A DNA stretch of 25,846 nucleotides from a virus, in IMG/VR virus record IMGVR_UViG_3300044638_008813, positions 1 to 25,846 of that record; one strand, given 5' to 3'. This document shows, in pieces, positions 16,701 to 23,282 of the stretch. Position numbers and translations under genes: made by a program. Each line of letters opens with the position of its first letter. The first letter of the stretch is position 1. The notes beneath the pieces were generated by a model that made no database searches, was not told the DNA's origin, and was given only the letters and a program-made list of their open reading frames with translations.

Positions 16701-19700
16701 TGGATGGAAACACACCAACAGGTGTAGTTGGTTCGAGAACAACCACATCAATGTTGAATACTCCATATTTTATAAATGCTATTCAAAATGGAGTTTATAA
16801 CTCAAGATTTTCGGGTAACACATATCCATATGTTCAGGCGGCGTATTTGTTTCTGAATTCTTTACCGTTGGCGACACTTCGAGAAAAATACAAATCGTAC
16901 GAAAATAATGTTACAAGTGATTTGGATTATATTTCTTCGGCGTTAAAAAAATTCGGAGCAATACACAAATTACCATATGCATGGATATTAAAGTATGGGT
17001 CTATATGGTACAGATATAAAAAATATAAAGAGTCTAATGTAGATATATTAGAAACTGCGTGGAAAAACTTTAACTACCAAGAAAATTTTTATCCACCTAC
17101 AAGTTCAACAACCAAAGTTTATTTTTTTCAATACAAAGGTTCAACGAGAGACATTCAATTACAAAGTGAAGGCGTTGCGGATATATCAATGCAGGTTGGG
17201 TTTTACCCGAAACTAATCAATGATTTTAATGTTTTTTACAATGGATATGATTTGTACTTAAATTACACAGACAAGGAAATCCAACAAAGTGTGAACGCGG
17301 GTATGAAATTGTATAATTTCAGTGACTCAAACATTGTGAATGCCAAACAAGGTGATAAAAGTTTAAGATTAATTACTTGGTCGGTAGTGTTACCAAATAC
17401 AACACCAGAAGCACCAATAGATTGTAATCCAAATGATAATACAAAAGGTTCCGATTATTTTGTAGTACCTTCTTTTGGTAGTCCGTTAAACCAGTCTGTT
17501 GCGGCTTGTATTGAAAATGTATCTACTATACCAACAACAAAAGTAAACTTTACGGACAACACAAGTGTATTCAATGGATCAGTTCGTTGTTTATGGTCTA
17601 CTCCAAATTATGGGTATTTTGATAGTAATCAGTTAGCATTTCCACAACCCGACTCATACTTGAATTTTATTACTACGGGTTCAACTGTCCAAACACCGTT
17701 ACACTTTTTGACTCAAGACAATTATAGTAAAATTGAGGAAGTTTTCTCGGTTTTCGAAAAGAAAATATTGGATTCATTTGAGTTAGAATTTTTGAATTTC
17801 TGTAAGTCAATTAACAATGTTACTGGCGGAGTTCAGAATGTAACTTTCGGTCAATCACCTGTCGATATGAATGCGAACTTCAGAAATTTTCAATCTTTAT
17901 TCAGAAGTTTGATGACAGTTCCTGTTCAACTACAGGGTGAAACAGATGAACAATATTTTACAAACACAATTAATAATCAATATTCACTTTTCCAAAATGG
18001 AATAAAATCATTCATTGAGTATGATGTGATATTCAAGTATGGTAATCCATCGAACTACCAACGAAGAATATTTGATTCATATTTGTCTCACAATAATACT
18101 GATGTAGTTGTTGACCCAATAACCTTCAATCCATACGTTCCGAATTCTTTACCTCAAATTGGTGGTAATTTGACGCTAAGTCAATCACAAGCCATTAATC
18201 CGCAAGCATGGTTAGCATTAGAAACTGAAGTTGGTTTTTCAACAATACCAAATATCAGATATAGTTCTTTTGGTTCTTATATAACTGATTTCTTCATTGA
18301 CAATAACATTGAGTTTACAAGTCAGAATGTTACTTTGTTGGCTCCGATTATTAAAATGTTTGCAACTCAGAAGTTAAACAATCCAAATATAAGTGCAAGT
18401 CAGTTTCAAAATCAGTTAAGTCAATATTTGCGAAGAGAAACGAGTCTCCAAAATAATTTCTTGAATGAAGTTTTGACAGGGGTTAGAAAAAGTCTACCTA
18501 ATCAACAACAGTTACCTGAACGAGTTATTAACAGTGTAATTACTGGAGAACAAAGTAAAGTTGAAAACTATGAAGTATTCAAAGCATTAAACGACAAATG
18601 GATTGCTGGTGGAGATTATACTACTAAAACTTTATTTGAAGACTTCTTATTTTTGGATAGAGCATCAAGAAACATCGGTGATAAAATTCTCATAGATATA
18701 TTCGCACTTAAAAAGGTATTCAATACAGAATCATTAAATCAAGCGATGAGTGTTTTTACATTCGTAAGTGGTATTTTAATCCGTAACAACTTTACTGTTA
18801 TGCCTCTTCCCTCTTATGTAAATTTTTACAATGTTCAAGAAATTGACGGGACAGACATAGTAAAACCTGAGGGGTCTTTGGAATTTGCGAATAATCTATG
18901 GGGAACATTTTTGGATGTTGATTATCGAAACTCGAGTTCCAAATTCTTGTGTTTCTTTGTTGGAAAACCTTCACAGTATCCGAACTTACCGAAACAAAAT
19001 TCTAAATACAGGAGTGACGCTTTTGAAATGAGGAGGGCATCTGGAAATCCATTATTGTCTCAATTACCTTTTACACGAAGAGACCGAGCGTTATCTAATA
19101 GGTGTGTGGGATTCAATGTTGATGTTGGTATTAGAAATCAAAATATATTCTACTCATTTACTGTATCCCAAGATAATGGTAATGCGACATCTGAATCTAT
19201 CAATATACAGTTAGATATGGCAAATCAAGCCTCAGGCAGAGCGATTGCAACACAAAATACTGGATTGTACAACTACTATAAGAACAGGTCTTACAAGGCA
19301 ACAGTAACTAGTTTGGGAAATGCGTTGATACAACCGACTATGTATTTCAACTTGAGACACGTACCGATGTTTGAGGGGTCTTACATGATTACAGATGTGA
19401 GTCATTCAATTCAACCTGGTTCGTTTCAAACCACATTTGATGGTGTCAGACAAGGATTTTTTGACTTACCTACGATTGATAGTTTACTTCAGAGTATCAA
19501 TCAGAACTTAGTCACAAAGTTAGAGGAAATACTCAAAATAAATAAAGACCAAGTAAAAACTAGTGCAACTACTAATAATATTAAATCTACTGAAGTTGTG
19601 CAATCCGCAGACAATACATTGGATACAACAAACTCATGTAGTTCTAAAATTACTGCAGGTGTTTATACAAATGCAAATCCAGGTTATGTTGCGGAAGTTG

Positions 19701-21502
19701 GAACTTTAACCAAAGTTACTCCTACAGATTTTGCCGCGGCCTTGAAAAGATTATTGCCTGACGAACCAGATTTACGAACTGTTATATATTCTATTTCGTA
19801 TATCAGAACCTTCCAAGAAAATTCTAATTCTAAAGAAGGAACTTTCAATGGATGGAATAATAACTTGGGAACATTATCATTGAGTGTAGATTGGCAAGGT
19901 CAAGTTCAATTATTCCCTAGAGTTTATAGTTGTGTCAACATAAGGACTAACCCTTCAACTAGTTCTTCACAACCAATAATTCACTTCGAATCTTTGGACA
20001 AATATATAAGTTTCATGGCTGGTAGATTAAGATCAAGAGTTAATCAAATTTTAGAACCAAATATGGGATTGGCTAAGTACTATGTTTGTCATTGGCCTGT
20101 AGATAATATTTCTGAACAATATTTTGACAACAATCAAACCGAGTTCAATCAGACTATAGAAACATTCAAGAAGGCTTTGGCATCTGCAAAATCAGTCGAT
20201 TTATTAGATGTAGATAAGTTACTTGAATACAAAAAGCCTTTGGATGATGGTAAAAATAATAATACACCAGGAGTTACACCAACACCAGTTCCACCAAATG
20301 AAGGACAGACCTGTCCACCTCCTGTGGTGTCAACGTTCTCACCATCGGCAGGATTTACAGGAACAATAGTTCAAGTCAATGGTAGAAACTTTGAGTCTGT
20401 AAAGGCAATTACTGTTATGGGACAAAATGTCGACATCAATAGTATTACGGTGTTCAATTCCGAAACTTTACGATTTGTCTTACCGGCAATTACTATTCCA
20501 GAAGGACAAGATGTTGCAACTGGAAGAATAATAGTAACAACCGAATATGGAACATCGGGGAGCTCAGTTAATTTCACATTTAATCCTGCATTAAAGAATA
20601 CAATAACATCATCCCCTGGAGGAAACGCAGATACAACCACTCAACAACAACCGACAGTGTCACAACAGGATAGGCTTGGTGAGAATATTAACCCACAACA
20701 AACAGGTCCATTGACAATGATTGAAACGGCAGTTCAACTAAACGCAAGTAAAACTCAATCCTTAAATGTAAAAATAAATCCAGAATTAACAGATTGGGTT
20801 TTAGGAACTACCGTAGATATGAATTATCAGGTATACGAACTACAAGAACTTAACAATCAAGTAACAAGAAAATTTATATCTCAAAGTTTGCTTAAATTAG
20901 GTGGACAAGTTACCAACGGAGAGTTCAATATTACATTACCACAAGTAGAATCTTATTTATCTAATAATATACCTAAAATAGAAGGAAAAACACAGATTGA
21001 TATTGTGTTTGGATTATTATCATATAAGGGTAAAGAGTCTCCTGTCAGACAACAGTTTCCTTTTAGGCTTTGGTACACATTACCGAATCAAAATCAAGTA
21101 CCACTTGAAAATGTTCCGGTAAATCAAACATTACCCACCTTTCCTCAGCAACAACTTTCAATAATAAAACTTCCAGATTCCGATGCAATACGAGGAGAAG
21201 GTAACAGTTATTACAATATTAAAAAACTTGCGGGCGGTTACATACCTTTTGATTTCACTTTACCTTCAGGACAAATTTTTAATAGTCAAAATATTTCAAG
21301 TATTAATATATTGGATAGTAGTTACAATAATGTATCATTTGGTAGTGTATTAGGACCCGATACTAAGTATACTAATGAAGTTACAATTAATTCGAAAGGT
21401 GTATTTAGATTACAAATACAATATAGGCCATATGGATTTACTTCACCTATTGGAGGAGAGGTACTTGTCCAAACAGTATTAAGTGATACTTTTACTTTAT
21501 AA
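13718..21502 (+). CDS. Giant baseplate hub protein (gp27-like elements, lysozyme-like region, IPT/TIG domain), 2,594 aa
   Basis: At 7.8 kb this is the largest gene here. The N-terminal region (residues ~145-255) has GITSINIRTNTSFVPTVEIL, then a YPQFYLTLKGYYGQA segment and a VRLQFVGYKF strand, as in hub beta-barrel proteins. Residues ~1795-1915 carry a second hub-like block: VTSLGNALIQPTMYFNLRHV (from 1863), MFEGSYMITDVSHSI and FQTTFDGVRQG, a pattern typical of gp27/gpD hub domains. Residues ~1975-2165 look like a glucosaminidase- or lysozyme-type region: SYIRTFQENSNSKEGTF with Glu2034, FNGWNNNLGTLS, and FESLDKYISFMAGRL (2090-2104). Residues ~2200-2290 form an IPT/TIG immunoglobulin-like domain (STFSPSAGFTGTIVQVNGRN). 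The rest is beta-rich. It probably combines the jobs that T4 divides among gp27, gp5 and wedge proteins: hub, local cell wall opening, and cell contact. Enzyme activity is an inference from a loose pattern. Confidence 0.72.
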   Translation: MAGNVQADASGNILVEFDYDSIIVVDPNKTIDDFGNIKERLVDHENLVMYANLEADVLPRTKLAVGISPQNSGFETISVAKINFLKPTKNSYLGTGYYDELTGKNTTQAKGINQPLELTEGGNNGENPYTRTSVVDEKNIIDTGLLGITSINIRTNTSFVPTVEILLEDVQGRGLFQLGDNSPYSAFFQLPYPQFYLTLKGYYGQAVRYQLNLTKFHASFNGISGNYTVRLQFVGYKFNILNEISMGHLLAAPHMYSQRFDISQTVEGPQQPNKSTESQASTQAEKGANNLGSNQAVVTQIVAEKGYQKIVEVYSEYKAKGLIEPNFPELTLVQLMTKLENFENNITSSFDKVDVAPLTNVRNYKGDLTKYFSAVRGSNTSWFITYLSPKPFVLKSGQKLYAFKQISRQQKNDAIVELKKIVTESNTSLAENATLGAKGVTPIPNPIKYDMLAAKPPGINDIDWRETTRIQTGIINPTLQDEVRVKSSVTSLFTPQEIELTSNANGGAVGASSNILNSSSSLVEQEWFVFEGEDRFDKQITLLETQANKKLSDFESEITTLLLRKIEDTATGIGFKPTVRNMIAVIMASAEGFIRLMDEVHTNAWAVKYDPIRSNAILENPSSAQSSETVDFVSRDKSNLMNENQMDSAAVNSQIPVYPWPQFFVETNEDGEPKFQLKYIADPTVVDLTQGYLFDKWPEVEFVEEYMKGLTQKFQNPNVAPPLDNERDTNVININAIEYPSAGLAYSNKEEVKFFYEIWERQFITSHYSGLIRANLNQVDELIKLNVETEVNNIVTKLGISSPYLSLKLKNFNLNSSNYPEFLRTISNSGTGRAYQDYIRDFFVTPYLRGVTENSYEILSTLDLGKIPQVSTKSEALRSLIVNDSNTPLIVDTLPYTNPNWCLNNLNQGNTAVSNQVYNTNKSLTIFEPRKIIANFTDVYNYTTNRPVTNFSYLINQNPYTTVQTSGIGTFGPVGVGFLYTFRSPKDFVATEGYVDGNTPTGVVGSRTTTSMLNTPYFINAIQNGVYNSRFSGNTYPYVQAAYLFLNSLPLATLREKYKSYENNVTSDLDYISSALKKFGAIHKLPYAWILKYGSIWYRYKKYKESNVDILETAWKNFNYQENFYPPTSSTTKVYFFQYKGSTRDIQLQSEGVADISMQVGFYPKLINDFNVFYNGYDLYLNYTDKEIQQSVNAGMKLYNFSDSNIVNAKQGDKSLRLITWSVVLPNTTPEAPIDCNPNDNTKGSDYFVVPSFGSPLNQSVAACIENVSTIPTTKVNFTDNTSVFNGSVRCLWSTPNYGYFDSNQLAFPQPDSYLNFITTGSTVQTPLHFLTQDNYSKIEEVFSVFEKKILDSFELEFLNFCKSINNVTGGVQNVTFGQSPVDMNANFRNFQSLFRSLMTVPVQLQGETDEQYFTNTINNQYSLFQNGIKSFIEYDVIFKYGNPSNYQRRIFDSYLSHNNTDVVVDPITFNPYVPNSLPQIGGNLTLSQSQAINPQAWLALETEVGFSTIPNIRYSSFGSYITDFFIDNNIEFTSQNVTLLAPIIKMFATQKLNNPNISASQFQNQLSQYLRRETSLQNNFLNEVLTGVRKSLPNQQQLPERVINSVITGEQSKVENYEVFKALNDKWIAGGDYTTKTLFEDFLFLDRASRNIGDKILIDIFALKKVFNTESLNQAMSVFTFVSGILIRNNFTVMPLPSYVNFYNVQEIDGTDIVKPEGSLEFANNLWGTFLDVDYRNSSSKFLCFFVGKPSQYPNLPKQNSKYRSDAFEMRRASGNPLLSQLPFTRRDRALSNRCVGFNVDVGIRNQNIFYSFTVSQDNGNATSESINIQLDMANQASGRAIATQNTGLYNYYKNRSYKATVTSLGNALIQPTMYFNLRHVPMFEGSYMITDVSHSIQPGSFQTTFDGVRQGFFDLPTIDSLLQSINQNLVTKLEEILKINKDQVKTSATTNNIKSTEVVQSADNTLDTTNSCSSKITAGVYTNANPGYVAEVGTLTKVTPTDFAAALKRLLPDEPDLRTVIYSISYIRTFQENSNSKEGTFNGWNNNLGTLSLSVDWQGQVQLFPRVYSCVNIRTNPSTSSSQPIIHFESLDKYISFMAGRLRSRVNQILEPNMGLAKYYVCHWPVDNISEQYFDNNQTEFNQTIETFKKALASAKSVDLLDVDKLLEYKKPLDDGKNNNTPGVTPTPVPPNEGQTCPPPVVSTFSPSAGFTGTIVQVNGRNFESVKAITVMGQNVDINSITVFNSETLRFVLPAITIPEGQDVATGRIIVTTEYGTSGSSVNFTFNPALKNTITSSPGGNADTTTQQQPTVSQQDRLGENINPQQTGPLTMIETAVQLNASKTQSLNVKINPELTDWVLGTTVDMNYQVYELQELNNQVTRKFISQSLLKLGGQVTNGEFNITLPQVESYLSNNIPKIEGKTQIDIVFGLLSYKGKESPVRQQFPFRLWYTLPNQNQVPLENVPVNQTLPTFPQQQLSIIKLPDSDAIRGEGNSYYNIKKLAGGYIPFDFTLPSGQIFNSQNISSINILDSSYNNVSFGSVLGPDTKYTNEVTINSKGVFRLQIQYRPYGFTSPIGGEVLVQTVLSDTFTL

Positions 21503-21512
21503 CTTAACAACA

Positions 21513-21519
21513 TATTTAT
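21513..21519 (+). promoter_or_regulatory. Putative late promoter core TATTTAT, two-gene unit
   Basis: TATTTATA lies only 14 bases before the ATG at 21534, so a transcript starting about six bases downstream would have a very short leader. It follows the giant hub gene, with no terminator between, and would boost the next two genes. Confidence 0.55.
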
Positions 21520-21533
21520 ATAAAAAGATTCTT

Positions 21534-21758
21534 ATGAACATAAAAACGGCATTAGACAATTATCTTGGTAAATCGGTTAGATATTCTCAAGAAGACAACG
21601 GAGATGGAACTAAACAAGTTTGTGACTTGGATACAGGTGATTGTTACACAGTAAGAGAAAGAGATGGTCTTATTGAAAGAGCGGGTCATCAAACTACTGC
21701 AAATCGAAGAGTGAGAGTGGAAACTCCTAACGGGATAAAAACATTATTAAACGGATAA
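21534..21758 (+). CDS. Small protein of unknown function, 74 aa
   Basis: I do not recognise this family. The start is placed at 21534 (MNIKTALDNYLGKSVRYSQE) because an earlier in-frame ATG at 21483 lies within the previous gene, upstream of the late promoter core. The product is soluble, charged and probably beta-rich: LGKSVRYSQEDNGDGTKQVC, DTGDCYTVRERDGLIERAGH, then RRVRVETPNGIKTLLNG. Two cysteines (residues 30 and 37) are close together. It is separated by three bases from the following gene and shares its promoter, so a virion or assembly role is likely but unproven. Confidence 0.8.
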   Translation: MNIKTALDNYLGKSVRYSQEDNGDGTKQVCDLDTGDCYTVRERDGLIERAGHQTTANRRVRVETPNGIKTLLNG

Positions 21759-21761
21759 AAA

Positions 21762-22445
21762 ATGAGTTTAGACAAGAAAATTATTAAGGAGATTGAAAGA
21801 CACAGAAAAATCAATCAATATATATTGGAGCAAGTTGGAGCGGCCCCAGAGGAAGATGTGTTAGGAGCATTGGCACCTGCAACTGGAGCAGAACCTGCAC
21901 CAGCACCTGCGGAGGCAATACCACCTGCGGCACCTGAAGTAGGGGCAACTGAACCACAACCAATTGATGTTGAATCAGATCCTGACGTTGAGAAAATTGA
22001 TGACGAAGGTGAATCGCAAGAAGGAGGAGAATCAGGTTCTGAAGAATTAGATATTACTGAATTGGTAGATTCACAAAAAAATATCGAAACCAAACAAGAA
22101 GAATATTTCAACAACTTATTTAATCAACTTAATGATTTACAATCTAAGTTAGGAGAGATGGATACGATTATGAATAAACTTAACTCTCTTGAAAATAAAA
22201 TAGAGAAGTATAGAGAAAAAACTCCACAAGAAAAGTTAGAGTTAAGAACCTATGATTCATATCCATTCAGTCAAAAACTTTCACAATTTTTTGATGACAA
22301 GCAAGACGAAATGGAAAAGACAGGAAAAAATGATTATGTTTTAACTGCTGACGAGGTTACAGATATTAATGTAAATGATATAAAAAATTCGTTCCAACCT
22401 GGTGGAGGTTTAGACAAAGAAGTCTATAAAACATCGTTCAGGTAA
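21762..22445 (+). CDS. Acidic, Ala/Pro-rich coiled-coil protein, probable virion component, 227 aa
   Basis: No family is recognised. Residues 1-26 form a basic helix (KKIIKEIERHRKINQYILEQ). Residues ~27-70 are an Ala/Pro/Glu-rich flexible linker with repeated AP and PA units, and residues ~70-97 are very acidic. Residues ~98-155 make a coiled coil (SQKNIETKQEEYFNNLFNQL, LNSLENKIEKYREK). The C-terminal part contains RTYDSYPFSQKLSQFFDD and ends PGGGLDKEVYKTSFR. Long helices joined by a disordered acidic linker suggest a flexible connector or fibre-attachment protein. It is the last gene of the late unit, and a strong terminator follows 18 bases after its stop. Confidence 0.78.
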   Translation: MSLDKKIIKEIERHRKINQYILEQVGAAPEEDVLGALAPATGAEPAPAPAEAIPPAAPEVGATEPQPIDVESDPDVEKIDDEGESQEGGESGSEELDITELVDSQKNIETKQEEYFNNLFNQLNDLQSKLGEMDTIMNKLNSLENKIEKYREKTPQEKLELRTYDSYPFSQKLSQFFDDKQDEMEKTGKNDYVLTADEVTDINVNDIKNSFQPGGGLDKEVYKTSFR

Positions 22446-22451
22446 TATCGA

Positions 22452-22473
22452 ACAAACTACATAAAAGGTACCT
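22452..22473 (+). repeat. Direct repeat, copy 1 (terminator upstream of the methyltransferase)
   Basis: These 22 bases, beginning ACAAACTACATAAAAGG, recur exactly at 23177-23198. The likeness continues through the terminator loop (TCTC against TTAC, partly diverged) and the right arm GGTACCTTT. Each copy directly follows a stop codon, and together they bracket the methyltransferase gene. Confidence 0.88.
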
Positions 22474-22489
22474 CTCGGTACCTTTTTTT
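22463..22489 (+). terminator. Rho-independent terminator at end of tail module
   Basis: AAAAGGTACC (22463-22472) pairs perfectly with GGTACCTTTT (22477-22486) around a TCTC loop, and the T-run continues to 22489. It ends the late tail unit. Confidence 0.9.
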
Positions 22490-22509
22490 ATTTAACATAG
22501 TAACAGTTT

Positions 22510-22516
22510 TATTTAT
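22510..22516 (+). promoter_or_regulatory. Putative late promoter core TATTTAT, methyltransferase gene
   Basis: TATTTATA lies 9 bases before the ATG and immediately after a terminator, so the gene has its own promoter. The leader would be only a few bases long. The overlapping TATATTTA also resembles a Bacteroidota -7 element (TAnnTTTG), but no TTTG stands at the proper distance upstream. Confidence 0.5.
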
Positions 22517-22525
22517 ATTTAGTTT

Positions 22526-23170
22526 ATGAACGAATTTGACAATATTGAGGAACAAAGGACTTGGAATAACTTAAATTTTTGGACTGATGGTGGTCACGAA
22601 TGGTCAAAATTCTTTGGAACAACTGAAAACCTTTGGAATAATTATCTTTTTGAACCATTAAAAAAATTTAGAGGAAAAAGAATTTTAGAAATTGCTCCAG
22701 GACATGGAAGAATATCTCAATTTTTAAGTGTGCTCGCAGATGAATTAATTGTTGTTGATTTGAACGAAACGTGTATTGAACAAACAAAAAAGAAACTTGG
22801 TAATCATATAAAAGAATATCACGTGAACGATGGGTTAAGTTTAACATCTATTCCAAGTAATTCAGTTGATTTGGTTTTTTCTTTTGATTCTTTTGTTCAC
22901 ATGCATAAAAATGTAGTGAAAAGTTATGTGAAAGAAATTTCTCGAGTTCTTGTTAATGATGGATATGGATTTATACATCATTCCTGTTTTCAAAATGGAT
23001 TAGATTATTCTTTCCAAAACTTAGCGGGAAGATCTAATATGGATGAAAAACTATTTAAGTCTTTCGTTGAAGAAAACAATATGAATATTATATCCCAAAA
23101 TACAATACAGTTTGAACCTGTTGGTTTTTGGAATGGTGTTGATACCCTTTCTTATTTTTACAAACCATAA
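22526..23170 (+). CDS. Class I SAM-dependent methyltransferase, 214 aa
   Basis: The enzyme should transfer a methyl group from S-adenosylmethionine. Motif I is RILEIAPGHGRISQFL (residues 52-67), the acidic residue that binds the ribose is Asp78 in LIVVDLNE, and a post-motif strand SVDLVFSFDSFVHMHK lies at about 113-128. The N-terminal signature LNFWTDGGHEWSKFFGTTEN followed by LW (residues 16-37) is, to my recollection, typical of methyltransferases in polysaccharide and surface-glycan clusters and in marine T4-like phages, not of DNA methyltransferases; the DPPY/NPPY motif of N6-adenine enzymes is missing. The target may thus be a sugar or small molecule. The gene has its own promoter core and terminator and is flanked by direct repeats, a self-contained cassette. 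The catalytic class is secure, the substrate unknown. Confidence 0.88.
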   Translation: MNEFDNIEEQRTWNNLNFWTDGGHEWSKFFGTTENLWNNYLFEPLKKFRGKRILEIAPGHGRISQFLSVLADELIVVDLNETCIEQTKKKLGNHIKEYHVNDGLSLTSIPSNSVDLVFSFDSFVHMHKNVVKSYVKEISRVLVNDGYGFIHHSCFQNGLDYSFQNLAGRSNMDEKLFKSFVEENNMNIISQNTIQFEPVGFWNGVDTLSYFYKP

Positions 23171-23176
23171 TATTAG

Positions 23177-23198
23177 ACAAACTACATAAAAGGTACCT
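23177..23198 (+). repeat. Direct repeat, copy 2 (terminator downstream of the methyltransferase)
   Basis: Exact second copy of the 22 bases at 22452-22473, 725 bases downstream. It lies seven bases after the methyltransferase stop and runs into a near-identical terminator hairpin. Confidence 0.88.
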
Positions 23199-23217
23199 TA
23201 CGGTACCTTTCTTTTTA
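23189..23217 (+). terminator. Rho-independent terminator after the methyltransferase
   Basis: AAAGGTACC (23189-23197) pairs with GGTACCTTT (23202-23210) around a TTAC loop, followed by CTTTTTA. It isolates the replication module from the late units. Confidence 0.88.
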
Positions 23218-23248
23218 TTTGACTTTGTCATCTTTTTTCTTATTTTTG
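23218..23248 (+). promoter_or_regulatory. Bacteroidota-type promoter for gene 32: TTTG-N19-TATTTTTG
   Basis: TTTG at 23218-23221 and TATTTTTG at 23241-23248 are separated by 19 bases, a full match to the Bacteroidota consensus TTTG / TAnnTTTG read by the host primary sigma factor. It lies between a terminator and the gene 32 start, giving a leader of about 28 bases. No TATTTAT core is present, which fits early or middle expression by the unmodified host polymerase. Confidence 0.82.
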
Positions 23249-23282
23249 TATAAACAATTTATTAATTTAATCTATAAAAAAC

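Noticed and set aside
21483-21533. ATG at 21483 as start of the 74-residue protein
   Set aside because: It lies inside the preceding gene and upstream of the late promoter core; the extra residues (ILLLYNLTTYLYKKIL) are out-of-frame hub-gene sequence and AT-rich leader.
21815-22114. 99-residue minus-strand ORF rich in Ser, Gly and Ala
   Set aside because: It mirrors the Ala/Pro/Glu-rich low-complexity part of the plus-strand gene, which commonly leaves the opposite strand open.
699-22517. Reading the TATTTATA sites as T4 late promoters (TATAAATA) firing leftward
   Set aside because: Except possibly at 699, no minus-strand gene lies to the left of any site, while each is followed closely by a plus-strand gene start.
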